From Vibrio atypicus (GTDB taxonomy: Bacteria > Pseudomonadota > Gammaproteobacteria > Enterobacterales > Vibrionaceae): a DNA stretch of 64,000 bases. Location: NCBI RefSeq assembly GCF_009811315.1, contig NZ_BLID01000009.1:62001-126000 (forward strand), in the 5' to 3' direction. The translations under genes were made by a program, and so were the position numbers. Shown piece after piece: positions 16,263-24,325 of this stretch. Numbering within the stretch: position 1 is the stretch's first letter; each line of letters opens with the position of its first letter. The notes beneath the pieces are model-generated. The model searched no databases. It was not told the origin of the DNA and saw only the letters and a program-made list of their open reading frames with translations.

Positions 16263-17783
16263 ATGACTCAACAGCTTGAACAAAACCTAGCGACAGCGCA
16301 AAAATATCTTGCGCGCTTTCGTGATAACACAACCGGTCACTTCATAAACGGAGAGTGGACGTTGGGTTCAGAGGGGGAGACTTTTGACAACTTAACACCA
16401 ACCGACAACACCTCGCTGGGTCAAGTCGTGAAGGGAACGGCTGAAGACGTGGACGCGGCTTGCCAATCTGCGCAGCAAGCATTTCCGGCGTGGGCGGACA
16501 TGCCGGGATCTGAGCGTAAGAAAATTTTGCATAAGTTGGCTGACAAAATAGAAGAGCGCGCAGAAGAGATCGCACTGGTCGAATCTATGGACTGTGGTCA
16601 GCCACTGCGATTTATGCGTCAAGCCGCGGTTCGTGGAGCAGCTAATTTTCGCTTCTTTGCTGATAAGTCACCGGAGGCCAAAAATGGCTTGTCGTTGCAC
16701 CAAGACGCACACACCAATTACACCATTCGAACACCTATAGGGCCGGTTGGTGTAATCACACCATGGAATACACCTTTCATGCTTTCAACATGGAAGATTG
16801 CGCCTGCACTCGCAGCTGGTTGTACCGTGGTGCATAAGCCAGCTGAATTTAGCCCGCTCTCCGCTGCGATATTGGCAGAGTGCGCGAAAGAAGCTGGGCT
16901 ACCTGATGGTGTGTGGAACATGGTCAATGGTTTTGGCGAAGTCGCAGGTAAAACGCTAACAGAGCATAAAGCAATAAAAGCGGTCGCTTTTGTTGGTGAA
17001 ACGGTAACAGGTTCAATGATTCAAGCTCAAGGAGCCCCAACATTGAAGCGTGTGCACTTTGAACTTGGAGGCAAAAACCCAGTGATCGTATTTGATGATG
17101 CGGACTTTGAACGCGCGCTCGATGCGGTGGTGTTTATGATTTACAGCTTAAATGGTCAACGCTGTACCAGTTCAAGTCGACTGCTTATCCAAAACGGTAT
17201 CAAGACTAAGTTCATCGAAGCACTTAAACAACGTGTTGAAGCACTGAAAGTTGGGCATCCATTAGACCCAGAAACAGAAGTGGGGCCGCTGGTGCATCAA
17301 TCTCACTATAACAAAGTCTTGAGTTATATGACTGCGGCGGAGGAAGACGGCGCAACTATCGCGGTTGGTGGTCGTAAGCTTCCTGAAAAAGGCGCTGGGA
17401 ATTATTTGACTCCAACGCTGTTTACCGAGGCAAACAATACGATGCGCATTGCGCGTGAGGAAATTTTTGGCCCGGTGTTAACTTGTATCGGCTTTGATAG
17501 TGAAGAAGATGCGCTAGAGATCGCGAATGACACTGACTATGGATTGTCAGGTTATATCTGGACGTCTAACACTGGCCGAGCGATGCGTATGGCGAGCAAA
17601 GTAGAAGCAGGCATGATCTGGGTAAATTCTGAAAATAATCGCAATTTACCTTCGCCATTTGGAGGCGTGAAGATGTCAGGCATCGGCCGTGATGGAGGCG
17701 ATTGGAGTTTTGACTTCTATATGGAAACGAAGAACGTTTGCATTGCACATGATCTTCATAAAGTCCCTGTACTGGGTAGATAG
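16263..17783 (+). CDS. hpaE: 5-carboxymethyl-2-hydroxymuconate semialdehyde dehydrogenase HpaE
   Basis: A 506-residue aldehyde dehydrogenase. Seen are GVITPWNTPFMLSTWKIAPALAAG, the general-base region HFELGGKNPV, the catalytic cysteine in LNGQRCTSSSRLL, and AREEIFGPVLT. The ring-cleavage product of HpaD, 5-carboxymethyl-2-hydroxymuconate semialdehyde, is oxidised to the diacid. The identity comes from length, motifs and its place between hpaG2 and hpaF. AAGGAAG precedes the ATG. Confidence 0.93.
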   Translation: MTQQLEQNLATAQKYLARFRDNTTGHFINGEWTLGSEGETFDNLTPTDNTSLGQVVKGTAEDVDAACQSAQQAFPAWADMPGSERKKILHKLADKIEERAEEIALVESMDCGQPLRFMRQAAVRGAANFRFFADKSPEAKNGLSLHQDAHTNYTIRTPIGPVGVITPWNTPFMLSTWKIAPALAAGCTVVHKPAEFSPLSAAILAECAKEAGLPDGVWNMVNGFGEVAGKTLTEHKAIKAVAFVGETVTGSMIQAQGAPTLKRVHFELGGKNPVIVFDDADFERALDAVVFMIYSLNGQRCTSSSRLLIQNGIKTKFIEALKQRVEALKVGHPLDPETEVGPLVHQSHYNKVLSYMTAAEEDGATIAVGGRKLPEKGAGNYLTPTLFTEANNTMRIAREEIFGPVLTCIGFDSEEDALEIANDTDYGLSGYIWTSNTGRAMRMASKVEAGMIWVNSENNRNLPSPFGGVKMSGIGRDGGDWSFDFYMETKNVCIAHDLHKVPVLGR

Positions 17784-17828
17784 CCATTAAACAAAATTGA
17801 AAGCTGGGCTCTACATTAGAGCCCGAAA

Positions 17829-17841
17829 GGAGTGAAAATTG
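17829..17841 (+). promoter_or_regulatory. ribosome site and TTG start of hpaF
   Basis: GGAG at 17829-17832 lies six bases before TTG at 17839. The TTG is preferred to the later ATG at 17854 because only the TTG places the catalytic proline directly after the initiator residue. Confidence 0.85.
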
Positions 17842-18237
17842 CCGCATTTTATCATGGAATATTCGCCGAACGTTGAATCTGATATCGATATCCCAGCCTT
17901 GATGCAGGCCATTCATCGTGAAGCGATTGATACCGGAGTCTTTCCGAAAGGAGGAATTCGCACACGAGCAGTTAAATGCGATTACTACTTGATTGCTGAT
18001 GAAGATCCTGAAAATCGTTTCATTCATCTTACGGCAAAGGTGGGAGTCGGGCGTGACATCGAAACCTTACAGCAAGCAGCGCAGCGAGTGTTTGATGTTT
18101 ATTGCCAGTTTTTAGCACCGGCTTTCGAGAAACATTATCTCAGCATCGGTTTTGAGATGGTTGAGCTTCACCCACAACTGAATTTTAAGAAGAACAATAT
18201 TCACCAAAAGCTGGCTCAGCAGGCATCGAAGTCGTGA
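17839..18237 (+). CDS. hpaF: 5-carboxymethyl-2-hydroxymuconate delta-isomerase HpaF
   Basis: A 132-residue member of the tautomerase superfamily. It begins M-P-H-F-I-M-E-Y, as in E. coli HpaF (MPHFIVEYS); the proline exposed after methionine removal is the catalytic base. The C-terminal block FEMVELHPQLNFKKNNIH is typical of HpaF. It isomerises 5-carboxymethyl-2-hydroxymuconate before decarboxylation by HpaG. The start codon is TTG, which an automatic caller could miss, losing the active site. The gene lies between hpaE and an AEC transporter gene. Confidence 0.92.
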   Translation: MPHFIMEYSPNVESDIDIPALMQAIHREAIDTGVFPKGGIRTRAVKCDYYLIADEDPENRFIHLTAKVGVGRDIETLQQAAQRVFDVYCQFLAPAFEKHYLSIGFEMVELHPQLNFKKNNIHQKLAQQASKS

Positions 18238-18252
18238 ATTAGGTAATCGTTG

Positions 18253-19206
18253 ATGGAACAACTTAGCTACGTAGTGATGACGATATTGCCTGTGTTTGTC
18301 GTCATCGGTGTTGGTTATATTGCGTTTAAACGTGAAATCATCCCGCGCAATGGTCATAAGAGTCTCGCGGCATTTGTGTTTAATTTTGGTTTGCCAGCAG
18401 CAATTTTTAGTGCGCTGAGCAGTAAATCACTGGACCAGATTTGGCACACGGATTATGTCATTGCCTATACCTTAGGATCATTATTAGCGTTCGGTATTGT
18501 CGCGGCGATTGCGATGTTTAAGCTCGAAAAATCTCCGTCACACGCTGTGGTTTTGGGACTTGGCGGCAGCTTTTCAAACAGTTTATTGATCGGCTTTCCA
18601 ATCATCTATTTCTTGTTTGGTTCCAAAGCCTTGATTCCATTTTCACTCACACTGGTGGTTGAAAATCTGTTTATGTTGCCGCTGCTGTTGACTCTCGCTG
18701 ACATGTCGCATCAGAGCCGCCAAGCCAGCTTGAAGCGAAATCTCGTCGAGACGGCAAAAAGCTTGGTCAGTAACCCGATAGTGATTGCAATTGTTCTCGG
18801 TATGTTTTGTTCAGCCCTTGATTGGCGAGCTCCGAAAATGGCCCAGAGCATTATTGACATGTTAGCCAGCACGGTAACGGGTATCGCTCTCTTTACCATA
18901 GGAGGAGGGCTCGTTGGCGTTAAGTTATCAGGGATGAAGCAAGAGATAAGCTTGGTGATGCTGGCGAAGTTATTGCTGCACCCACTACTGGTGATGCTGT
19001 GTTTTATCAGCTGGTTTGAATTAGACCCGACGATGAGTGCAGTGGCCGTCATACTCGCCAGCATGCCGATGTTTGGCGTCTATGCGGTTATCGGACAAAA
19101 GTACGACTTAGGAGGGATGTGTGCGGCTGTGCTGCTACCTACGACTCTATTAGCGATGGTGACGGTAAGCGTTATGACAACCTTCGCTCTGACACTATTT
19201 CAATAA
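18253..19206 (+). CDS. AEC family transporter
   Basis: A 317-residue membrane protein of the auxin efflux carrier (AEC) family with about ten hydrophobic segments. It contains the typical first segment LPVFVVIGVGYIAFKREIIP, FNFGLPAAIFSALS, and GGSFSNSLLIGFPIIY in the middle. AEC proteins move organic acids such as malate or aromatic acids. It is set inside the hpa operon between hpaF and hpaD, so it probably moves a pathway acid, either taking in 4-HPA or releasing an intermediate. The ATG at 18253 follows AGG at a fair distance; a TTG directly before it is an alternative start. Confidence 0.88.
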   Translation: MEQLSYVVMTILPVFVVIGVGYIAFKREIIPRNGHKSLAAFVFNFGLPAAIFSALSSKSLDQIWHTDYVIAYTLGSLLAFGIVAAIAMFKLEKSPSHAVVLGLGGSFSNSLLIGFPIIYFLFGSKALIPFSLTLVVENLFMLPLLLTLADMSHQSRQASLKRNLVETAKSLVSNPIVIAIVLGMFCSALDWRAPKMAQSIIDMLASTVTGIALFTIGGGLVGVKLSGMKQEISLVMLAKLLLHPLLVMLCFISWFELDPTMSAVAVILASMPMFGVYAVIGQKYDLGGMCAAVLLPTTLLAMVTVSVMTTFALTLFQ

Positions 19207-19291
19207 GATCTGTTCTTTATAAGTACAAGACACTAACGAAGCATTGTGCAAGTGATGAGTTATCAATGCACTAGGTAAAAGGAAATTAATA

Positions 19292-20149
19292 ATGGGTAAA
19301 CTTTGTATCGCGGCGAAAATAACGCACGTCCCGACCATGATCATGTCAGAACAACCGGGGCGTTTATATGGCTGTCGTCAAGCTGCTATTGATGGTCACA
19401 AAGAGATTGCCAAAATGGCTAAGGAGATGGAGGTCGATACCATTGTCGTATTAGACACCCACTGGCTGGTTAACGCAGGTTATCACGTCAACTCAAATGA
19501 ATCATTTTCAGGTAACTACACCAGTCATGAGTTTCCACACTTTATCCAAAACCTTGAATATCAATATCGCGGTAATCGCGCACTGGGTGATCTAATCGCA
19601 GAAAAGGCAACGGAAAAGGGCGTGTTTACTCTCTCTCACCAAGTGGACTCATTGGATCTTGAGTATGGCACCTTGGTCCCAATGCGCTTTATGAATCAAG
19701 ACAATCATTTTAACGTGGTTTCAGTGGCAGCTTGGTGCACAGTACACAGCATCGAATCATCACGTATTCTTGGTGAAGCGATCCGTGAAGCGATTGAACA
19801 GAGCGAAAGCCGGGTGATGTTGCTTGCTTCAGGCTCTTTATCGCATCGTATTTGGGATAACGACGAATATGAAGCGAATAACGGCACATTTACCATTTCA
19901 AAAGAGTTCAACCGCCAAGTGGACTTACGTGTCCTTGAGCTATGGCAAAACCGTGACTACAAAACCTTTCTTGAAATGCTCCCAGATTATGCAGCGCTCT
20001 GTTCTGGAGAGGGTGGTATGCATGATACCGCGATGCTTTTTGGCGCATTGGGCTGGGACAAATATCAAGGTGAAAGCACCGTTGTAACTGACTACTTCCC
20101 AAGTTCAGGAACTGGTCAGGTCAATGTGGTATTCGAAGTAACGGAGTAA
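19292..20149 (+). CDS. hpaD: 3,4-dihydroxyphenylacetate 2,3-dioxygenase HpaD
   Basis: A 285-residue extradiol ring-cleavage dioxygenase of the LigB type, similar in length to E. coli HpaD. Likely iron ligands and active-site histidines lie in AAKITHVPTMIM, VVLDTHWLVNAG, ASGSLSHRIWDND and the glutamate in the C-terminal half (CSGEGGMHDTAML). It opens the ring of homoprotocatechuate. AAAGGAAA precedes the start. It is followed three bases later by the semialdehyde dehydrogenase gene. Confidence 0.94.
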   Translation: MGKLCIAAKITHVPTMIMSEQPGRLYGCRQAAIDGHKEIAKMAKEMEVDTIVVLDTHWLVNAGYHVNSNESFSGNYTSHEFPHFIQNLEYQYRGNRALGDLIAEKATEKGVFTLSHQVDSLDLEYGTLVPMRFMNQDNHFNVVSVAAWCTVHSIESSRILGEAIREAIEQSESRVMLLASGSLSHRIWDNDEYEANNGTFTISKEFNRQVDLRVLELWQNRDYKTFLEMLPDYAALCSGEGGMHDTAMLFGALGWDKYQGESTVVTDYFPSSGTGQVNVVFEVTE

Positions 20150-20152
20150 GGA

Positions 20153-21604
20153 ATGAAGTTAAACTACCCAGAGCTATTTCAGCAGGCCTGCTACATTGAC
20201 GGTGAGTGGGTTGCTGAAAATGGTGAAACTAAGGCGGTGACCAACCCGTCGACAGGACAAGTGATTGGCGAAGTTCCATTTCTTGGTGAGGAGCAAGCTA
20301 AGCAGTGTGTAAGTGCTGCGCAAACTGCATATGAAAAGTGGAAAAAGACTACAGCCAACCATCGCGCAGATGTACTACGGCGTTGGTATGACTTGATGAT
20401 TGAACATATCGATGATTTAGCAACAATATTGACCTTAGAGCAAGGAAAACCATTCAACGAAGCTAAAGGCGAGATCACTTATGCTGCAAGCTTTGTGCAA
20501 TGGTATAGCGAAGAGGCTCGCCGAGCTTATGGTGAGATTGTTCCTAGCCACCGTGAGAATGGGAAAATTGTGGTCACCAAAGAGCCAATTGGCGTGGTTG
20601 CGGCAATCACTCCATGGAACTTTCCAGCAGCGATGATTACTCGAAAATGTGCACCAGCATTTGCAGCAGGCTGCTCAATGGTGTTAAAGCCTGCTCAAGA
20701 AACCCCTTTTACTGCACTGGCATTAGCCAAGTTGGCGCAAGAAGCAGGATTACCAAAAGGTTTGTTCAATGTAGTGACTGGTGACTCCTATGCGATTGGT
20801 GACGTTTTTACTAAAGATAAACGAGTGCGCAAAGTCTCGTTCACTGGGTCAACCAATGTAGGCAAAATTCTTATGAACCAGTCTGCTTCGACCATTAAAA
20901 AACTCGCGCTAGAGCTTGGCGGTAATGCGCCATTTATTGTCTTTGAGGATGCAGATATCGATGCTGCGGTAGAAGGCGCCATGATTGCAAAGTTTCGGAA
21001 TGCGGGTCAAACCTGTGTGTGTGCAAATCGCTTGTTTGTCCATGATGCAGTATACGATGAGTTCGCTCAAAAACTGGCTGCACGCGTGATGCAACTCAAA
21101 GTAGGGGATGGCTTTGAAGATGGCGTCAGTATTGGCCCTTTGATCAATCAATCCTCTGTAGCAAAAGTGCAAGAGCATGTTGATGATGCCGTGGCGAGAG
21201 GGGCGAATATATTGTGTGGCGGTCTGCTGGATGAAGAGAAGTTATTCGTTGCTCCTTACGTTTTGACCGAGATGAATGATGACATGTTAATGGCTACCGA
21301 AGAGACGTTTGGCCCAGTTGCACCGTTGTTTAGATTTCATGATGAACAAGAGGTGCTTGAGCGAGCTAACGATACTGAATATGGGTTAGCTGCTTACTTC
21401 TACACTCAATCGCTTGGGCGCGCCTGGCGTGTCGCTGATGAGTTGGAAGTCGGGATGGTGGGAATCAACGAGGGGTTAATTTCGACGGCTGCAGCACCAT
21501 TTGGTGGAGTTAAAGAGTCTGGACTTGGTCGTGAAGGTTCACGCCACGGCATGGATGAGTTTTTAGAGTTAAAATACATGCTGATGGGGGGACTCGACAG
21601 ATAA
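20153..21604 (+). CDS. NAD(P)-dependent succinate semialdehyde dehydrogenase
   Basis: A 483-residue aldehyde dehydrogenase of the GabD type: TPWNFPAAMITRKCAPAFAAG, LALELGGNAPFIVFEDAD, catalytic cysteine in NAGQTCVCANR, and ATEETFGPVAPLF. The family oxidises succinate semialdehyde to succinate, exactly the second product of HpaI. Closing the operon right after hpaD, it completes the route from 4-HPA to the citric acid cycle. It differs clearly from HpaE in sequence. Confidence 0.9.
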   Translation: MKLNYPELFQQACYIDGEWVAENGETKAVTNPSTGQVIGEVPFLGEEQAKQCVSAAQTAYEKWKKTTANHRADVLRRWYDLMIEHIDDLATILTLEQGKPFNEAKGEITYAASFVQWYSEEARRAYGEIVPSHRENGKIVVTKEPIGVVAAITPWNFPAAMITRKCAPAFAAGCSMVLKPAQETPFTALALAKLAQEAGLPKGLFNVVTGDSYAIGDVFTKDKRVRKVSFTGSTNVGKILMNQSASTIKKLALELGGNAPFIVFEDADIDAAVEGAMIAKFRNAGQTCVCANRLFVHDAVYDEFAQKLAARVMQLKVGDGFEDGVSIGPLINQSSVAKVQEHVDDAVARGANILCGGLLDEEKLFVAPYVLTEMNDDMLMATEETFGPVAPLFRFHDEQEVLERANDTEYGLAAYFYTQSLGRAWRVADELEVGMVGINEGLISTAAAPFGGVKESGLGREGSRHGMDEFLELKYMLMGGLDR

Positions 21605-21627
21605 TGGAGAGTCTTTTAATCCAAACG

Positions 21628-21660
21628 AAGAGACAGTGACTTAGTTGCTGTCTCTTTTTT
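21628..21660. terminator. terminator after the hpa operon
   Basis: Stem AAGAGACAG and CTGTCTCTT with an 11-base loop, followed by TTTT on the plus strand. It lies between the convergent semialdehyde dehydrogenase gene and hpaA, and the hpaA stop falls inside it. Confidence 0.88.
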
Positions 21661-22525
21661 GATTTTGGCGAAAGTCAGACGCTGTCTCACCAATCTGTTT
21701 CTTAAAAAAGCGCGCAAAGTAGGCAGGATCTTGATAGCCCAGTTCATAGGCGACCTGAGAGACAGGCATGGGAGTGAGGAGTAGTAATCGACGCGCTTCT
21801 TGCATCACTCGTTCAGCAACCAAACGTTTGGATGACAACCCACTAATTTTTCGGCATATATCATTAAGTCTAGCCGTGGTTAAGCTTAGTTCTTCCGCGT
21901 ATTCAGGAAGGGTTAAATGCTGTCTGTAGTTCACTTCTATCATTTGATTAAAACGATTAAACAATGCGACGTCAGCACTTCGAAACTGAGTCGTCACAGG
22001 TTGAGTGTTAGCGTGGCGTATTACTTCAATAAGAGTCAGTTGCAGCAGAGATTGTTTGGCGACATCGCACATAAACTCACTACTGTCTTGCTCGGCGAGC
22101 AACATTTCCAGCAATGAAACTAACTTTGAGGGATTGCTTAATTGAGTACAAAAGGGCTGTAATGCGGTCGAGGCGACATCGTTGCGACCTATCTCGATAT
22201 CAAGTAGACGCCATACCAAAGGTTGACTGGCCGTGATGACGTAGCCATTCGCATCATCATCGGTAACAAAAGAGTGCGGCACTGTTGGTGGTGTAAAAAA
22301 CAGTGTTGTCCCGGTTTTTAGGTAGTGTGCCTCATCAAGCAATACATGGGTTGTTCCTTCTAGAATAATATGTAATTGATAGTATCGATCATGGTAGTGC
22401 GTTGGCATATTTCGACCAAAGAAAAGTGCCAAGCTATTGAGTCGCTCGATATGGAAGTCACTATCATCGTAACGCGAATCATAAACTTTACCGATATCTA
22501 AATTGGGTATCGCCATTTGCGTCAT
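21641..22525 (-). CDS. hpaA: 4-HPA catabolism regulator HpaA (AraC family)
   Basis: A 294-residue AraC/XylS-type activator. The N-terminal cupin-like sensor has the histidine-rich PTHYHDRYYQLHIILEG and TPPTVPHSFV, while the C-terminal pair of helix-turn-helix motifs contains LTLPEYAEELSLTTARLNDICRKISG and VSQVAYELGYQDPAYFARFFKKQIG. HpaA in E. coli activates the hydroxylase genes in response to 4-HPA. Here it is divergent from the C2-type oxygenase gene, which fits the same role. AAGGAAGAGA precedes the start. Confidence 0.92.
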   Translation of the reverse strand: MTQMAIPNLDIGKVYDSRYDDSDFHIERLNSLALFFGRNMPTHYHDRYYQLHIILEGTTHVLLDEAHYLKTGTTLFFTPPTVPHSFVTDDDANGYVITASQPLVWRLLDIEIGRNDVASTALQPFCTQLSNPSKLVSLLEMLLAEQDSSEFMCDVAKQSLLQLTLIEVIRHANTQPVTTQFRSADVALFNRFNQMIEVNYRQHLTLPEYAEELSLTTARLNDICRKISGLSSKRLVAERVMQEARRLLLLTPMPVSQVAYELGYQDPAYFARFFKKQIGETASDFRQNQKRDSN

Positions 22526-22578
22526 CTATCTCTTCCTTAACCATCATTCCAGTTAAAACTCAGCATAACAAATTTTAG

Positions 22579-22590
22579 TTAATATATTAT
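22579..22590. promoter_or_regulatory. candidate HpaR operator, site 5
   Basis: TTAATATATTAT within TTTTAGTTAATATATTATC, between the divergent hpaA and oxygenase genes. It shares TTAGTTAATATATTA with site 3 near hpaH. Confidence 0.6.
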
Positions 22591-22709
22591 CTATACTCAT
22601 GAAAAGTACAAGTGAATACAGGTAACATCCATTTAACATCTTTTCTGGTGTGGCAATAATGAACCCTACATCCCGATCAGAACAACAGGGTTTATATCAA
22701 AAGGAATCG

Positions 22710-23882
22710 ATGATGAAACAGCAAAATCCGCTACTTGAAAAACTAAATGCAATCTTGCCAACTATTGCTAGTAATGCTCTGCAGGCTGAAGAAGACCGCA
22801 CGCCACCTGAAGAAAACATACGTCTACTACGAGAAATCGGCTTTTTCCGCGCGTTCCAACCAAAAGCTTACGGTGGTTTAGAGATCTCACTACCAGAATT
22901 TACTGATTGTGTTGCTGCATTGGCCGGAGCTTGTGGCGGTACTGCTTGGGGGGCAAGCTTATTGGCTACCCATAGCCACCAGATGGCGATGTTTTCTAAG
23001 CTAGCACAAGAGGAGTTTTGGGCAAGCAATCCAGAGGGCACCGCAAGTTCAAGCATTGCACCATTTGGAAAAATTGAAGAAACGGAAGGCGGCGTCATCA
23101 TTAATGGTGATATGAGATGGAGTAGTGGGTGTGATCATGCTGATTGGGCAATCTTAGGCTTTAATCGTGTTGATGAGGCAGGGAATAAACTTTACTGTTT
23201 TGGTGTGGTCCCTAGACACGAATACAAAATCACTGATGACTGGTATGCGGCGGGTATGAAATCAAGCGGTACCAAAACATTAGTATTGGATAATGTGTTT
23301 ATTCCAGAGCACCGTATTGAAACAGCCAAAGGTATGATGGAAGGGCACTCCGCTGGATTCGATTTGTATCCGGATAGCGATATTTTCTACACTCCTTATC
23401 GCCCTTATTTCGCATGTGGTTTTGCGGCGATTGGCTTAGGCATTGCTGAGCGTATGCTAACTGTATTCGCCGAGAAACAGAAAAATCGTGTGCGGGCTTA
23501 CACTGGCGCAAATGTCGGTGTTGCAACACCAGCATTGATGCGCTTAGCGGAATCGACCCATCAAGTTGCGGCAGCAAGAGCATTACTAGAGAAAACATGG
23601 AACGACCATAAAGAGCATGGAGAGCGTAAGGAGTACCCTGATGCAGATACGCTCGTTTACTGGCGAACTAACCAAGCCTATGCGGTTAAGATGTGTATCG
23701 CGGCAGTAGATCGTCTATTTGATGCAATGGGCGGTATGGCATGGTTTAGTGATAACGAAGGGCAGCGTTTGTTCCGTGATTCACACATGACTGGCGCGCA
23801 TGCATACACGGATTATGATGTTTGTGCTCAGATTCTTGGTAGACAATTGATGGGCTTAGACCCTGACCCAACGATGGTTTAG
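22710..23882 (+). CDS. p-hydroxyphenylacetate 3-hydroxylase oxygenase component (C2-type, acyl-CoA dehydrogenase fold)
   Basis: A 390-residue group D flavin monooxygenase closely resembling Acinetobacter C2-HPAH as recalled: FQPKAYGGLEISLPEF, ATHSHQMAMFSK, SSSIAPFGK, the MRWSSGCDHADWA region with the conserved serine, FYTPYRPYFACGF, and the C-terminal MTGAHAYTDYDVCAQILGR. It uses reduced flavin and oxygen to turn 4-HPA into homoprotocatechuate. It replaces classical HpaB, absent from this window. AAGGAA before the tandem ATG codons sets the start at 22710; a GTG at 22650 would add 20 residues without a ribosome site. Its flavin supplier is presumably the distant HpaC. Confidence 0.93.
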   Translation: MMKQQNPLLEKLNAILPTIASNALQAEEDRTPPEENIRLLREIGFFRAFQPKAYGGLEISLPEFTDCVAALAGACGGTAWGASLLATHSHQMAMFSKLAQEEFWASNPEGTASSSIAPFGKIEETEGGVIINGDMRWSSGCDHADWAILGFNRVDEAGNKLYCFGVVPRHEYKITDDWYAAGMKSSGTKTLVLDNVFIPEHRIETAKGMMEGHSAGFDLYPDSDIFYTPYRPYFACGFAAIGLGIAERMLTVFAEKQKNRVRAYTGANVGVATPALMRLAESTHQVAAARALLEKTWNDHKEHGERKEYPDADTLVYWRTNQAYAVKMCIAAVDRLFDAMGGMAWFSDNEGQRLFRDSHMTGAHAYTDYDVCAQILGRQLMGLDPDPTMV

Positions 23883-23921
23883 CCCTGTGGGTATGACATG
23901 AAAATAGGATAGGGAAGATAC

Positions 23922-23952
23922 AAAAAAGCCTGCTATTAAGCAGGCTTTTTTT
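23922..23952. terminator. bidirectional terminator between the oxygenase and tRNA-Val genes
   Basis: AAAAAAGCCTGC, loop TATTAA, GCAGGCTTTTTTT. A perfect stem flanked by A and T runs, able to stop transcripts from both sides. Confidence 0.92.
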
Positions 23953-23958
23953 AAATAA

Positions 23959-24035
23959 TGGTGCGTCCGAGTGAACTCGAATCACCGACCCCTACCATGT
24001 CAAGGTAGTACTCTAACCAACTGAGCTACGGACGC
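23959..24035 (-). tRNA. tRNA-Val (GAC), copy 1
   Basis: On the minus strand a full cloverleaf is present: acceptor stem GCGTCCG pairing with CGGACGC, anticodon stem CTACC/GGTAG with loop TTGACAT, giving anticodon GAC (valine, reads GUC and GUU). The T-arm contains GTTCGAGT-like GATTCGAGTTC. The discriminator is A and CCA is encoded. Length is 77 bases. Confidence 0.96.
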
Positions 24036-24109
24036 ACGATGTACTTAAGCTTCTATACATGATTGTGACTAAATCAATCAAGGTTGAGTGACAAACTCAA
24101 CAGAAGGAA

Positions 24110-24186
24110 TGGTGGGTCCGGGCGAACTCGAATCGCCGACCCCTACCATGTCAAGGTAGTACTCTAACCAACTGAGCTACGGACCC
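24110..24186 (-). tRNA. tRNA-Val (GAC), copy 2
   Basis: A second tRNA-Val with the same anticodon loop TTGACAT. The acceptor stem is GGGTCCG with CGGACCC and the T-arm stem differs compensatorily (CGGCG/CGCCC type), so it is a diverged tandem copy. CCA is encoded. It is upstream of copy 1 in transcription, with a 74-base spacer. Confidence 0.96.
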
Positions 24187-24325
24187 ATTCCTTAAGAACG
24201 TGACGAATGTTACCGAGACTTGTTCAATCGTGCAAGCGTAAATTATTGGTTTTGAAACTGTTTGCTTTACATCTAATCAAAAAGGCGCTTTTTTAAACCG
24301 TGCAGGATAATAAATGTGCGCCAAA

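Noticed and set aside
23959..24186. Tandem tRNA-Val genes as an integration site of the island
   Set aside because: No integrase, and no repeat of the tRNA 3' end was seen elsewhere in the window; the two tRNAs resemble each other only because they are paralogues.
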